The notes beneath the pieces are model-generated. The model ran no database searches, had not been told where the DNA came from, and saw nothing but the letters and a program-made list of their open reading frames with translations. Below, piece by piece: positions 43,572-55,725 of a stretch of DNA of 64,000 bases. Source of the DNA: Notospermus geniculatus. Its lineage: Eukaryota; Nemertea; Pilidiophora; Heteronemertea; Lineidae. The DNA is taken from positions 307,766-371,765 of the forward strand of contig NMRB01000244.1 of assembly GCA_002633025.1 (NCBI GenBank), given 5' to 3'. Within the stretch, counting starts at the first letter, position 1; every line of letters starts with the position of its first letter. The position numbers and the translations under genes were made by a program.

Positions 43572-46069
43572 ATACTATTGCAGGAGGTAATAGAAAAACT
43601 CATTGAGGAGTTTTTTGGATAAATTCGCTCATGATCCTCCTATACCCAAGTTTACGTTCATTGAAAGGTCTATTTACACATAAGACGCCAAGACAATTTG
43701 TGAAATTCTTGTTTACTTTCATCGACTTAGCGCAAAGGCATGTCCAAATGGTTAAGTCTATCGTATTGGTGTGATTAACTGGCGCTTTAGTTGCACTTAA
43801 TGTTCTTAGATCGAAGACAAGGGGACTTGAACCAGAAGTAGGTTGTAAAGTGTCAAGAATTGTGTTGGAACTAATTGACTGTAATTTGTCATTATTAGTT
43901 TCGCCAAAGTATGTTTTCTTTGATGTCCACCAGTTCGTCATCTATTTTGCCCAAAGACTCTTGTGTCAAAAGAATGGATTTTTCCTGCCCGCTGAGAGAC
44001 GGATCATGAATGACATGACGCCACCTTCTCAAGATTTGTTTGCGCCAAACATCAGCTGCGTACATGTACCTGGTTAACTTAGAAGTGAGTCAAACGTATT
44101 TTGGTAATTTTAAAGTAGAATGGGCGATATTTAGGCCCAGTGAACTATAGAGTCTAAATGAAAGATGGGGAAGCTACAGGATTAGTTGATCACAGTCTTC
44201 ACTTCAGACTCTAAAATCTGTCAAGATGGGCTATCTCAGACAATTCAGAAGTATTATCTACTTGACTCATGAACGAGTAGGATTTATTTTGTCAGTTAGA
44301 TAAGTTGAATATAATGAAGAAAGAAAATTTGAAATTGGAAAATTCTTCAAAATTGTGTAAAAAGTGATTTTATAAAATGTCACTTTTCTCTTATTTCATT
44401 CTTGATTTTTGGCAAAACATGGTTCTATCACAACTTGTTGCTACAGGCTGGGTGCAAATTTTATTGCTGTAGCTCCAACGGTGTTTGAGATATTTAGGAA
44501 AACTTGGTGTCCTTTTACTTTCCTACAAGAGAGTACACATGCTACGATTGATACTTGCGGAAATCTCCGTTAGTGAGATCATTTCTGTAAGCCATGTCTG
44601 TGAGATATAACCTTAGTTTGCTACCTAATCTCTGCGAGTTTTGTGTCGCACTCGCAGACAGGACGACGCGAGTTTGAATATGCTAGGCCCTACCAGGTTT
44701 AGCTGAGCGCATGTTTGAGAGATGTTCTCACAGACACGAATTTGTTGTGTGCTGCCAGCTTGTGCTCGAATTGTCTGATTTGTAAATCAAACGGACATGA
44801 ACTCGCAGGAAAGAGAAGGATATCGGATACTGAGTGGTTACAAAGTCTACAGCCAACGCCATTCATGTGGAACTGATACTCTATTGGCATGCATAATACA
44901 TGCAGACTAAGAATGATGCTGATTCAATGTAATCATGTTATGAATTGTTCTGACGCCGAGGGGTGGGTTTCAATTTTGAAGATGAAATCTTGACATTATT
45001 ATCCATTGTGTCAATGTTGAATCTTAAAACATTCGAGGAGGAAATAGAATTCATTGTGTGTGTGGAAACACGCTGGTGACCCGTAGCCGTGACAAACTCT
45101 ATTTGGGTTTGTTGATCTAAGGGCGTCTGGTCGGTGTCCTCAGGTCTTTCAGTCATTTTCTGCGCTAATTTAAAGTTCCATAACATCCACAAAACTGGTT
45201 ACGGCTCCCGAGTCATCATATTTACCCCTTCTTACAACCTGCACTGGGTCCTTTTGAAATCATTTTAATTCCTTGGTGATGGTTCTCCAAGCCGTGTGCT
45301 GTACCAGATGTGCTTGTTTGTGTTATACCACCTTCATTGTTGTCTGTTCACAAAGTGGGTTGAAGATTATTTGGATTTCGCTGGCCACGAACTTTTTAAT
45401 TTCCATAAATTTACATTTTTATAATCGATCTAATTTCAACATTACAAAATAAACATTTTCTTTCAAGTGAAAAAGGTGTACATATTACATGAAACATGGT
45501 ACGAGATAGCCTCGCCGAATTAAGGAGGCGCTACCCCTGAGCAAACAACTCCCAGTCAACCCAAGGACGAGATGCCCTCACCTGCCACATGTTGAGAGGA
45601 ATCGGGTCGTCCACTGGCCTCGTTATGCCTGTTTCTCTCCACAAAGTAACCTCAAATACTTTTTGTGATGACAAGAAAGGCCCATCGACAAAATCTCAAT
45701 TAGAGCCCCCGCGATTCTACGGGGCACTCCGTCACCTGTCACAGAATTGCAGCGCCTCAGCCAAATGTTACATGTACGTGTACATGTACATGTACGTATT
45801 TTTCACCAGTGGGAAATTTATTTCAAATCTCTTCATCGTCCATCAATGTGATTCTTCTGGCCAAGAATTCATACACTTACCTTGAATGTTCGTGTAGTTG
45901 CCTTCACCATGGACATGCGGGCCCCATGTCCCTCCTTACTTCCTTTCAAGGTGACTGCCCCGAGGATGAAGATTCACAAACTGTCGCGACGTGACTCTGA
46001 TATCACTGTACATGTACCTTCGATATAGGAGTTGCAGTCTTTATGACGTAACCATTACTCACGGAAGCA
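43572..46069. other. Unassigned DNA
   Basis: Frames up to 113 codons, none recognised. Weak stem AGAGTCTAAATGAA/AGACTCTAAAAT near 44150-44215. TACATG-repeat at 45769-45796. Confidence 0.45.
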
Positions 46070-46231
46070 ATGGATGCCCGCGAAGAAATAGCAAACCGCG
46101 CTACGCGGTCAGCAACACCTCAACCGTTACGCATCCGTCGTCGTGGCAATGAACAAACCAGGCCTGAAGTCAAATTTCATGATTACAGGACACTGATATC
46201 AATTGTCGAATCCTTTGCCACGAGCACCTAA
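46070..46231 (+). CDS. Small unrecognised 53-codon frame
   Basis: ATG at 46070 to TAA at 46229-46231. The product is basic (contains PLRIRRRGNEQTRPEVK) and codon choice is CG-rich and coding-like, but no family is recognised. May be an exon piece or chance. Confidence 0.15.
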   Translation: MDAREEIANRATRSATPQPLRIRRRGNEQTRPEVKFHDYRTLISIVESFATST

Positions 46232-46529
46232 GACTGACCGAGGAGGGACGGATGATGGTGCGAACGGTATGACACGCGAACGAAAGCGTGGATACGTAAC
46301 TTATGAATTTATGAACAGCTGGATACGGTTGCTGTGGTCATGTTGCACACTGATCCTACTATAATTTGTCATCAATGGCCAAGAGCTTCGTCTTTTCTCA
46401 TCCTAGCTTTTCAGTTTCCTGAGTAGCCTACAGAACTACCGATATCGCTGCCTCGCCGAATTGCCAATTTATCCCGAATAATAACAGTGGGGTAAGGAGA
46501 GTGATAAAATCAAGCCCATTTTATATAAG
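46232..46529. other. Unassigned DNA
   Basis: Nothing recognised. Confidence 0.4.
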
Positions 46530-46693
46530 CAGGGCCGTATTTAAAGGGGGGGGGAGAGGGGCAGTTGCCCCCTGAACCAACCAAAAAACGTGATTTTCAT
46601 GCAGATTTTGGGCAAAAAACGGCAAAAAGAGGTCTTCTGCCCCCCTGAGAGGCTTCTGCCCCCCCCTGGACCAAAAAGTTAAATACGGCCCTG
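46530..46693. mobile_element. CAGGGCCGTATTTAA MITE (hAT-like ends)
   Basis: CAGGGCCGTATTTAA at 46530 and its exact inverse ending at 46693, flanked by ATAAG on both sides (46525-46529, 46694-46698). The interior has G/C runs and repeated TTCTGCCCCCC. CAGGG ends resemble hAT elements, but only 5 bp of duplication are seen instead of the usual 8. Confidence 0.83.
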
Positions 46694-46905
46694 ATAAGAG
46701 AACCAATATGTACATGTAGGCCTAGTTCATCAATGTTGTACAGGGTGGCCAGAAAAAGTGTCCGAGAGACTCCAATAGGCACCAGGTTTAAAAAGTAATG
46801 GATTGGACCTTTCCCCAGACATACCAGAGCTGGATAAACAGGTATTGTGTCCTGCCACACGCTGGTGGTATTAATAGGCTCAATTCACTGGCATAGACCT
46901 AGGCC
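46694..46905. other. Unassigned DNA
   Basis: Nothing recognised. Confidence 0.4.
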
Positions 46906-47303
46906 TTAAGCCAGGTGTACATCGCACTTGCGACTGGAAGCAACTGATCATCAGTCGCTGGTGATGTACGCGCTGCGCGCACATCGCAAATTCAGCAGCT
47001 CAGTAAAACTAGGACGACCCAATCAGTCGTCGTGTCCTGACCGCATACATCGCACTCACGACTGGCAGCAACTCGGGTAACATCGCAAGCCCGCGTACAT
47101 CGCAGCGACTGAACGAAACTGCGTACAACTAGTCGCTAGAAAGTTGAACATGTGCAACTGGCGCCGACTGGCAAAATCTCAGTTCCAGCGAGTCGCAAGG
47201 GTGCGAACATGGACAATTTCTGGCGACTAATCAGTCGCCTCCAGTTCCAGCTAGTGGCGACTAGTATGTCTCCAGTCGCAAGTGTGATGTACGCTAGGCT
47301 TTA
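46906..47303 (-). mobile_element. GCGACTG-rich MITE, copy 2
   Basis: TTAAGCCAGGTGTACATCGC to the inverse ending GTGATGTACGCTAGGCTTTA. Reads as the reverse complement of 9783-10281 through shared blocks CTAGAAAGTTGAACATGTGC and GCCGACTGGCAAAATCTCAG. About 100 bp shorter, with nine or so GCGACT/AGTCGC motifs. Confidence 0.92.
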
Positions 47304-47522
47304 TATTCATGCCACAAATGCCTCAATGGAACTTGATCAATATTGCATCACATCACTCTGTGACCTCAAGCACAACGCCAGGTAATCAGGCTGTGGTTTA
47401 TTTCTCCAGTAAACGAAAATCATGCAATGACCAGCATGGTAGATCAGACAACTTGGTCTCCAGAAAAAAATAAGGCCGTTATTGGACACCTTTTCCGGGC
47501 CGCCCTGTATGCTGATCATAAT

Positions 47523-47644
47523 GGCTGGTATTTATAAATAAAGTTAGCAAATGATTTTACTTATGATTTGCACAGCGAGGCCCAATGTAAACGTACCACA
47601 AAACTTGAATTAAAAGCATTTGTTAGCTTTTATGAATATCAGCC
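47523..47644. mobile_element. GCTGGTATTCATAAAAG MITE, copy 3
   Basis: GGCTGGTATTTATAAATAAA to the inverse TTTTATGAATATCAGCC, with CACAGCGAGGCCCAATGTAA in the loop. AAT/ATT lies outside both ends. Confidence 0.9.
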
Positions 47645-48912
47645 AATGACTGCACTAAAGTACAACCTGTATTTACATTTATAGGCCTGCGCTGGATTGA
47701 GATATTTTTTTGATTTTCCTGGGACCTCAGAGGACGACAGTGACACTTTATACATGTATGTATATTCACCGATGCCATTATAATCATATACATGTACGTG
47801 TAATCATCTATTAGATGGTTATAAATGTAAATTGATTAGGACGACGATTATTCCTCAAAGTGTCGGATCGGGAAGACTCGGAAAAATGGGTTCAGAATAT
47901 GTGGCACCGATGTTTTCCGAAGATCCTCGACGACAAGACTGCTACAAAAACAGTTTCAATCCCGAATAAATCCGATTCTTGACGACTGTTCCCGACTGGA
48001 AATGACAACATAAGGTTATATTAAGAAATAACCTCGGGTGTAAAAATAGACATTGATTACTATAAATAATTCCAACGACCACTTGATAGGGTTTTGATCA
48101 AAGTTGAATCCACACACCTATAAAATACTCAATAATCGTATTACTTTGATTGATTATCGGATCAATGGAGAAGAATTGTTTCATGTTGGTCCAGGGCTCA
48201 ATTTCTAGTATTTTGCAGACTCAGAAAGAGGCTGCTTCGAGTAGTAATCTGCGTGCAGATTGGTTGTCGTTTAGGAAAATCAGCCGCTAGCCGGAAGTTC
48301 GCTCTGAGGACATGATCCATTCATAGAACGGTAACGCTATTTATATTTTGCACGCATGTTCTGTCTGAGCATTTTCACAATTCTACACTAAATATAGACT
48401 GTACAATTGAAGGAAGTGATGAACGTTGCATTTTTAAATTTTGATTAGTGTATAAGCTTATAAGGTAATTGGTTTGGCAGATAGATTATTTCCGGATGTA
48501 AACAAAATAGTAGTGTTCCACTGATTGCAGTCAAACTTATTCCTTTTTTGGCAAACAGACTCGCCGATGATTTAGTTTACATTTTGAAATTTCCACCGAA
48601 CCTGAAATGGGAACGATGACTCGAAGTCGAATACTGTGGAAGTCAATCTATGACTATGCTCATCCAATGGGATAGGTAACCGATAGTAAACATGGTGCGA
48701 AGGTTCAACATGGCTTTGACGAGATTTTGTACGTCAGGAGACGTCAGAGGTACAGGTACATTGTGTAGTTCAATCCACACTTAAAAATAATTCATGTCGC
48801 TTTATAAATAAATTGTTCATACCATTTCTCATCGATGGGACAGTTGAAATTTGGTGATTCAACGGATGATTATAAGGATTCCTGCCAGGAAGGTCTGCTG
48901 AATACATCCACC
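47645..48912. other. Unassigned DNA
   Basis: TACATGTA at 47752 and 47789; no gene or repeat recognised. Confidence 0.45.
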
Positions 48913-49089
48913 CTTAGGCGCGGATCCAGAGGAGGGGCGTGATCCCCCTGCTCCCCACCACCAGTAGTTTTTTTAAATTGGGGCAATAAGCAAAAAATGC
49001 AAAAATAAAGCTTCTGTTTTGAGATGCCAGGAAATGTCTACTGCCGTCTAGAGTTCAAAATTTTCTGGGGGGGGGGGGGGGGGGGGGNG
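48913..49089 (+). repeat. GGCGCGGATCCAGAGG hAT-like left end
   Basis: AGGCGCGGATCCAGAGGAGG resembles the CAGGGGCGGATCCAG end of hAT-type MITEs. The right side dissolves into a G18 run with one N at 49088, so its end is not resolved. Confidence 0.42.
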
Positions 49090-49096
49090 GTCCCTA

Positions 49097-49353
49097 TTAC
49101 ATAGAGGTATTCGGTATACGTACACGCCGGTTAGCAATAGGGAGTTTTCGCAAAGCCCCCGAAACGCCAACGCGAACCCCAAACCCATTGTTCGATGCCA
49201 CGAAGAGAGCACCAAACAAAAGGATCGGCGTTCGCGTTGGCGTTTCGGGGGCTTTGCGAAAACTCCCTAATAGCTCCACAGTCGCTAATCCTCTGTGAAG
49301 TCTTTGTTAACCAGCGTATCCGTATACCGTATACCTCTATGTAATCGCAGCCT
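49097..49353. mobile_element. GTATAC-family MITE interrupted near its loop
   Basis: Left arm ATTACATAGAGGTATTCGGT (49097-49137) and right arm CCGTATACCGTATACCTCTA (to about 49343, then GCAGCCTAGG) belong to one element, with a TAGGGAG-end MITE between. Confidence 0.84.
49138..49269. mobile_element. TAGGGAG-end MITE, CCCCCGAAACGCCAACG subfamily, copy 1
   Basis: TAGGGAGTTTTCGCAAAGCC continuing CCCGAAACGCCAACGCGAA, and a nearly perfect inverse ending AAAACTCCCTA. The loop contains GATGCCACGAAGAGAGCA. Sister copy at 52777. Confidence 0.94.
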
Positions 49354-49433
49354 AGGCTTCCTTTACATGGAAGTATACGGTATCCGAAAACACCGTTTAA
49401 CAAAGGCTTCAAATGGATTCACTGCCGTGAAGC
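49354..49433. repeat. GTATAC-family half element
   Basis: GGCTTCCTTTACATGGAAGT then ATACGGTATCCGAAAACACC is one arm only; the opposite arm is missing. Confidence 0.6.
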
Positions 49434-49436
49434 CAT

Positions 49437-49540
49437 AGGGACTTTTGGCAAGGCTCCGTATCGTCGATCCGTATGACGTATGACTTTAATAGGAAATGCA
49501 TTAGCTCGATACGTCATACGTGACACGGATCGACCCTTCC
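49437..49540. repeat. Degenerate TAGGGAC-type palindrome
   Basis: TAGGGACTTTTGGCAAGGCT echoes the TAGGGAG code. GTATGACGTATGAC and GATACGTCATACGTGAC form an imperfect stem. No clear right end. Confidence 0.42.
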
Positions 49541-52021
49541 CGTCCGAGCCTGTCCATGAAGTCCATAAAAAACTGTAAAAAGTGGCCACTACGTCCACTC
49601 CGTTCGCACGCAGTTCGAGCCCGTTCGGCAACATTTTTCAAGAAAACGTACTGAGAACTACATAGCTCAGTGCGATGGAGCATAATCGAAGCCTAAGGGA
49701 TTCAAAATCTGATGCTCTGGTCCGCTGAACAGATTTTTAATTAATTCGTCAGGTCGAAGATTATCTTTGGGGAAGCACTGACCAAGAGCACAGGTTGATG
49801 TCACCGATGTTGACAAGAAAGGGACGGAAGAGGTCCGTATTTACGTGTCGATAGGTCCCAGTCAGCCCATATCGCCATTTACCACAATTCTGCCACCCCG
49901 GCGCGTGCACCGGATCGGCTGCAGAATGAGGGTGCGAAAATCAAATAGACCGATTGAAACATAGTTACACTTGGTAGTGTAATTAGCAATACATCCATCA
50001 TCCTATGACGCTGATCAGAAACCCATTAGGCGTAGGCTACTGTCCAAACAAAGTTCCAAACAAGTAAACGTCCTTGCCAAGACCACCATCCCTTTAAGAG
50101 AAAAATGAATCTTCATGAATTAGTTAGTGAAAGGGCAAATGTCCTTGGATATTCAATAACTTGGCTTGGTGATAAAGGTTTATGCGCCCTTCTGGACAGA
50201 TGGCAAAGGGAACACCCTTGGATTTTAATACCCCAATGAATTGTTCTTCAAATAAGAGCCTTGACCTTTTTTATAGAATAATTTCACCCATATTTTGTTA
50301 GCTGCAGACATTATTACTAATAACCTTAACTTATAGGCCCATGGTAAAAGGAACGCGAAAGTGCACCTTGAATGACTTGTTGAAGGATGGCTTTTCTTAT
50401 TGTTCCCATCCGTAGGAAATGCCCTGAGACATGTCAATTAGTAGAAATTAGGGCGAACTCGCGGCAATAATGCCGCGAGCCACTCAGCAAGTATGTCTTT
50501 GAGACAACCATTTGGCCTGGGAATGCCTGGCAAATAAATTTTCATGAGTTTTTGGGCACTATACTGTCAAAATTCGGTGGTTCAATCCATATGTAGTTCA
50601 AAATTAACAACGAAGTTCATAATAGGCCGACTTGTGACGATTCCTTTCAATCGGTAAACAATTTATTGTGCCAATGGGTGTATTTGTGGGATTAAATGTA
50701 CATTGGCAAAACCAACCCTGAATCCAGTGTCAGCAGCTTTAAAAACAGATTTAAGGGCTCGCTATCTCGGTACTAAAACCAGATTTCCACTCCTAACTGC
50801 AAGATAGTGCAAACAATGCGGCAAAAAATCAAGAAGACCTGCAGAATCATCGAGTGATCGTCAGTAGGCCTATCAATATGCACATTGTGTCTCTACATTG
50901 TCATTCTCTTTCAGCTAAGCTAGCATCTCCGAATTAACCATATTCGGTTCGAGAAACCGACTTGTACTGACGTCATGAAGGCAGGAAGGTGCAACAGAAC
51001 CGGATTAAGTATCTGACGAAATAGACAATTTTAACCGTAAGCCTATAATTTGAGTTCGTTTGTTTGTTTGTTTGTTTGATTGCTTACTCCACCCTGGTTT
51101 CAAGTACACTGAAAAATCTATTGCATATTAGATTCTTTGTTTAAAATAGCCCAGTTCAACTTTCGAATTCTTTTAATACGTTTGTGGACCCAAACAAACG
51201 CCTGCACAAATAACAACATTACGTACAACGTCGAAAAACATCAGTCTGCGGGCAAAAAATAGCTGGAGCGATAGTTTTGGAATTAGAGCAAAAACCTTGT
51301 CCTTATTTCGTATTTAGGGAATGGGTGCAAACGGAAGCAACCATAGTTATTTTAGCAGTAAATAATACGAGGCAATAATATAAATAGCTGATGGCAGTGG
51401 CTATTTAGATAAACCGTCAATAGATAATCAACCGTTATCAGTGCGAAACGGAAACAAATCGATGAAAATCTATAATTCTAAAATAGTTTCTAAGATGAAA
51501 CACAACTTATTTTTAGAACACGGGCGGCTATTCCTGGTTGAAGAAGCGCCCAGTGCCGACGGCACAGAACCAGATGCGTGGGTTCGCCAACTCATATACG
51601 TTGTTTCTGCAATTTGAGTCCGTGTAGCTACGCCCAAGGCGAAGTTGGCTATATCTGGCCACGTCACTGTAATTTAGATATCAAAACAACTACATTACAC
51701 CTCGAAAATAGAATAAACAGTACCTGTAAAAATGTTTTTGTGAATTTCGTTAACCTTGGAACAAGACCACGGCTAACAAATCCCATGGTATCGTGGAGTA
51801 ATCACGGACACTACTACTTTTTGGTAATGAATAGATTCTTCACTGAAAGCCTTTGCATATGCAAGCTGCCTAATATAGGTTAGGCATTATCTCATCCCCA
51901 GAATATCTATCATGTTAGGCATTTTGCCTAATGTTCCGAAAGCTAGGAATCCGCCATTGATTTTCAAGCTGATTTGCATTGCGACTTGGTTTGCAACTGG
52001 GTTGCGTTGCAACTGGGCATA
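49541..52021. other. Unassigned DNA, possible regulatory patch
   Basis: Perfect 9-bp hairpin CTCGCGGCA/TGCCGCGAG at 50458-50479; (TTTG)n at 51058-51080. 51300-51480 is unique-looking and rich in ATAAATAG, TATTTAGATAA and AGATAATCA motifs, possibly non-coding regulatory DNA. No gene recognised. Confidence 0.38.
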
Positions 52022-52137
52022 TTGTGTAAGACCGAGGGAGTTACGGTGTATCTTGAATTTTAAAATTTCCACTTCGTAGCTACGAAAGATAAATTTCAAA
52101 GTTTAATATACACCGTAATTCTATCGGTCTTACACAA
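52022..52137. mobile_element. TTGTGTAAGACCGA MITE
   Basis: 116 bp; TTGTGTAAGACCGAGGGAGT and the inverse TTCTATCGGTCTTACACAA, with a perfect TTCGTAGCTACGAA centre. Confidence 0.92.
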
Positions 52138-52776
52138 ACGCTAAAAGACGCTCTTGCAGCAGGCTATATACATGTACATGTACAAACCATCTCCTGAAAT
52201 ACATTACGTCATGGAAATGAAGTCCAATTTCGTATTTCGTACTTCGTGTTTCGTCAGATGTGCGCAATCCCACTATTTTGTGCTCTCATTAAAAACCAAC
52301 AAAGCTGGTAGAATTCAAAGCAACACACAGGAAATCGAACTCTCCTCAATTAATTTGTTGATTGATCGGAGGCAAAACAACCTAAATAAGGAATAAATCG
52401 ACTTTTATTCTTGAGAACATGAGTTCAATAGTGTAAATATATGTATTGATATGAGTGATGGTGTGTCATACGATCTTTAGCCCGATTTGGATTGCTTGCG
52501 AGGAAAAACCGGACGTAATGTACTATTTGAAGGTACGAAAACGTAAAAACAAATAATCGTCATCTGAGCAGTTGATATACATGTGCAGTGATTTATTCAT
52601 CAATATAACGCTACAAAGCTACATGTATAAGTCCGGGTGTATGGGGGCCTCTGCTGGTTTGCTTTTTCGGCCTGGCGCGGACCTCATAGTACTGTATATG
52701 CGCCCCCGCCATTGTTTGTTTTCTGTGTCCTTATCGGCCTGTAGACCGGCTGTATTTCAGATGACACGTTAATAAA
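52138..52776. other. Unassigned DNA
   Basis: ACATGTACATGTAC at 52170; otherwise nothing recognised. Confidence 0.45.
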
Positions 52777-52905
52777 TAGAGAGTTTCGCAAAGCCCCGAA
52801 ACGCCAACGCGAACGCCATCCCATTGTCTGATGCCACGAAGGGAGCAGCGAACAATAGGACAGACGTTCGCGTCGGTGTTTCGAGGCCTTTGCGAAAACT
52901 CTCTA
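52777..52905. mobile_element. TAGGGAG-end MITE, CCCCCGAAACGCCAACG subfamily, copy 2
   Basis: TAGAGAGTTTCGCAAAGCCC to the inverse AAAACTCTCTA, sharing the GATGCCACGAAGGGAGCA loop with 49138-49269. The left arm has one C fewer. Confidence 0.93.
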
Positions 52906-52975
52906 ATGATAACAAAATATAACGTCTACCTTGGGCCTGATATTGCTCGGCAGTTTCAAAGAGGTGGCGAACAAA

Positions 52976-53210
52976 CACAGACAATAAAACGTTGAAGGCC
53001 ACGATATCTGACAGTAATGAGGTTAAGATCTTGAACGGGAACGACAAACGCAAACGGGAATGACGCTTCTTCCTAGCCACTGTCCTCCTACTTGACCAAC
53101 GAATTTCAATGGGCTGTGGCGTCATTCCGTTCACGTTTGTCGTTCTCGTTCAAAATTTTAACCTCACTATTATTACCTGCCACGGCATTCAGCGTTTTTA
53201 CTGTGTCGCG
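52976..53210. mobile_element. ~235-bp foldback with GAACGACAAACG arms
   Basis: GACAATAAAACGTTGAAGGC, TGAGGTTAAGATCTTGAACG and GGAACGACAAACGCAAACGG pair with inverse sequences at 53120-53210, with moderate divergence. Confidence 0.82.
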
Positions 53211-53959
53211 TTACTTGGACTGCTGCAGTTTTTGTAAGAAAGTTGGAGAGTGTATGACCGTAAAACCATGGATAAACTGAAAATTTTCAACTGATGGCGA
53301 TGAAAGTTTGCGATTTTTAAGACGTCCTTTTTTCAGTTAACGATATATTTTACGACAGTTTGGTACGCCCCACAACTTGATAATGTGACATTTATTTTCC
53401 CAAATATCAGATTCATATTTTGTTATGAATCGAACTTAAAAGCAGGCAGCCTCAAGACAGCATAACGTCCAAAACCTATTGAGGCTGGTTAATATTTCTG
53501 AAACAAATGAAATACCAGTGGGGCTCTGACGGCTCTGCCTGCAAGCTGAACGGCAGTTCGACTTCATCGATTACGATGTCTGCTGAGAAGCTGACTGACA
53601 ATCGATACTTTAACCAGCCCTCCCAACTTGATTTTCATCGATTGAATATGACACCTTGTTTACATCTGTCTAATAATTACTGGTAATAAGGCAGTCGTTT
53701 GGAGTGAATACAAAGGAAAAGTCGAAGGTTACCAATGCCACCGTATGTAAATATCACCCTAACCTTTCTTGGATGTGCGTTCAACCTTTCAAAAGATCAC
53801 TTTGCCTAAGGGTCTTTTGTCCAACATCGTACTTTACATCTTATTATATCAAATGATGAATATGCTTGAATAATGAAATTAGTGGAAAAAAACTATCGCG
53901 ATTATGTGTGTTGATCATTGCAGTGTTCAAGGTGATTTGCCGGTTATTTTTTTGCCACT
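53211..53959. other. Unassigned DNA
   Basis: Nothing recognised. Confidence 0.45.
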
Positions 53960-54272
53960 CCACACTGTTAGAAATTATTAATTTTACAATAGTAGGCCTA
54001 ATTTTGTAGTATTTTACAGAAATTGCCTGCAGCAGAGTCCCCAGCACTTTCTGTAAATTTACATATGGTATGATTCATGTTTTCCTATATTGGTTGGACT
54101 CCATTGGACATCCCATTATGATGCCTTCTGAGAGCAGTATGAAAATATAATTTGGTCAGCCACCAGTCAAGTCTCTGTTAACATTTATTTAAGTCTGTAA
54201 TTTTACAGATCCAGTCCTGGGGACTCTGCTGCACAGATTTTCTGTAAAATCATCTGTTATTTCTAACAGTGC
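53960..54272. mobile_element. CACTGTTAGAAAT MITE
   Basis: ACACTGTTAGAAATTATTAA and the inverse ending TTATTTCTAACAGTG. Inner pairs are TTTTACAGAAATTG and TGCAGCAGAGTCCCCAG. CACTG termini are compatible with the CACTA/EnSpm-type or Chapaev group; no TSD was fixed. Confidence 0.82.
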
Positions 54273-55725
54273 AGATGACTGAACGACATTGGACTGTGTC
54301 CAGTATTGCTGATTTGAGTTGCGATATCTCAGAAGATAAATTTGATGAATTGTATTTAACATTCTGAAGCATTCTAGTCCAGCCACACTTTTATTAAAGA
54401 AGAAAATAAGGGCATTAAAATGTGACCCTTTTACACTTTTATTCCATGTGAAGAAGACAGCACAACTTTTACTTAAGTAAGTTTACATGTATGAATATGG
54501 GCCCTACTCTGCAACTTACGGCGGCGACGCGTTTACTATACATACGCATTTACGTGTTTTATCCGGGATATTTGTCCTGCACATCTCCGAGCTTCATGTA
54601 ACACATCTAACGATATGATTCCGTAAAAGTTGCTGATTGAACAACTGTTGGGACATGCACATGTACGTTAGCAATAGATCAATGATTTACCAGCATACTT
54701 GATCAGGTAATGTCGGAATGTTCCGATCGACACCCGAAACGTATCTATATAGGTGACAGATGATTGGCTTTGCAATGGATTTCAGGTAATTAGGATTGAC
54801 AGATCCAGTAGCAAAAATATTGGAGCAAAAAAACTGATGGAAAAATGACTCCGTCATGCTTAGAGAAATCGCTGCCCCTGGGAATGCCCCTGAGGGAGGG
54901 TTCAGTGACTGTCACCAGAAATATGTCGCCAGTCAATCAATGAATGGAAAAAGTTGGGTGTAATACCTCTCGCAAAAATCTATCAATGGCATGAAGTCTG
55001 AGTCAGGGCACATCCAAAAAGTCCGGTATTTCTGCGGTTTCAAAAAGACAGCAGGCATATGCAGGTAATTGGTATTATTTTGCAAAGGACGCATTGGACT
55101 TGGTGTCTTTTATCTTCAGACGTCAACTAAAGCTTTTTTTATTACACTGTGTAGTAGATATCTGGGTCTATCCTTGTGTTATGCATGTTCACGGATAACA
55201 ACACGTGGAGGAACTCCCAGTACTGTTTTATTCGAGGCGTTATTTTTGCGGGATATTGTGCTACCTACCACAATTATTTTAGGTCCGCCGGGTTGTAAAT
55301 ACACTCTAAATAGCTTGTGAGTATTTTGAGATTCTCCAATATTGACAGCATGACGTCAATTTGACATGTATCTATAACTGATTTCAAGTAAAACACAATG
55401 ACACAGCGGAAGGAATTATCTTTTGGTTCAGAGTGGTATGAATTTTGGAAATTCTTCACATCACTACGTGACTTCGGAAATCGGGTACTATTATTGGCAA
55501 AACCAATTTTAAAAAGGTTTATATGTAATTGTAAAAAAAATCCTTCTCTTTCGCTTTCAGCTAGCCATTGACCTGCCTGAGGTAATCTCTCCCTCCATCA
55601 CGGAGGAATCTCTGTCTCTTTTAGGATGTCCTGCATCTGCTCAGTGGTCAACTCGAAGCCTCCCGCATAAAATAACCATACGTTGAAGAATATGATGACA
55701 CCCGGCCATTGTGCTATCATGGCGC
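54273..55725. other. Unassigned DNA
   Basis: No repeats or genes recognised. Confidence 0.45.

Noticed and set aside
43600-43941. 113-codon minus-strand frame
   Set aside because: No recognisable family, ordinary codon mix, no splice or repeat support.
50458-50479. Perfect CTCGCGGCA/TGCCGCGAG hairpin as a bacterial-type terminator
   Set aside because: No T-run or adjacent gene and the context is eukaryotic; a short hairpin is expected by chance in 64 kb.
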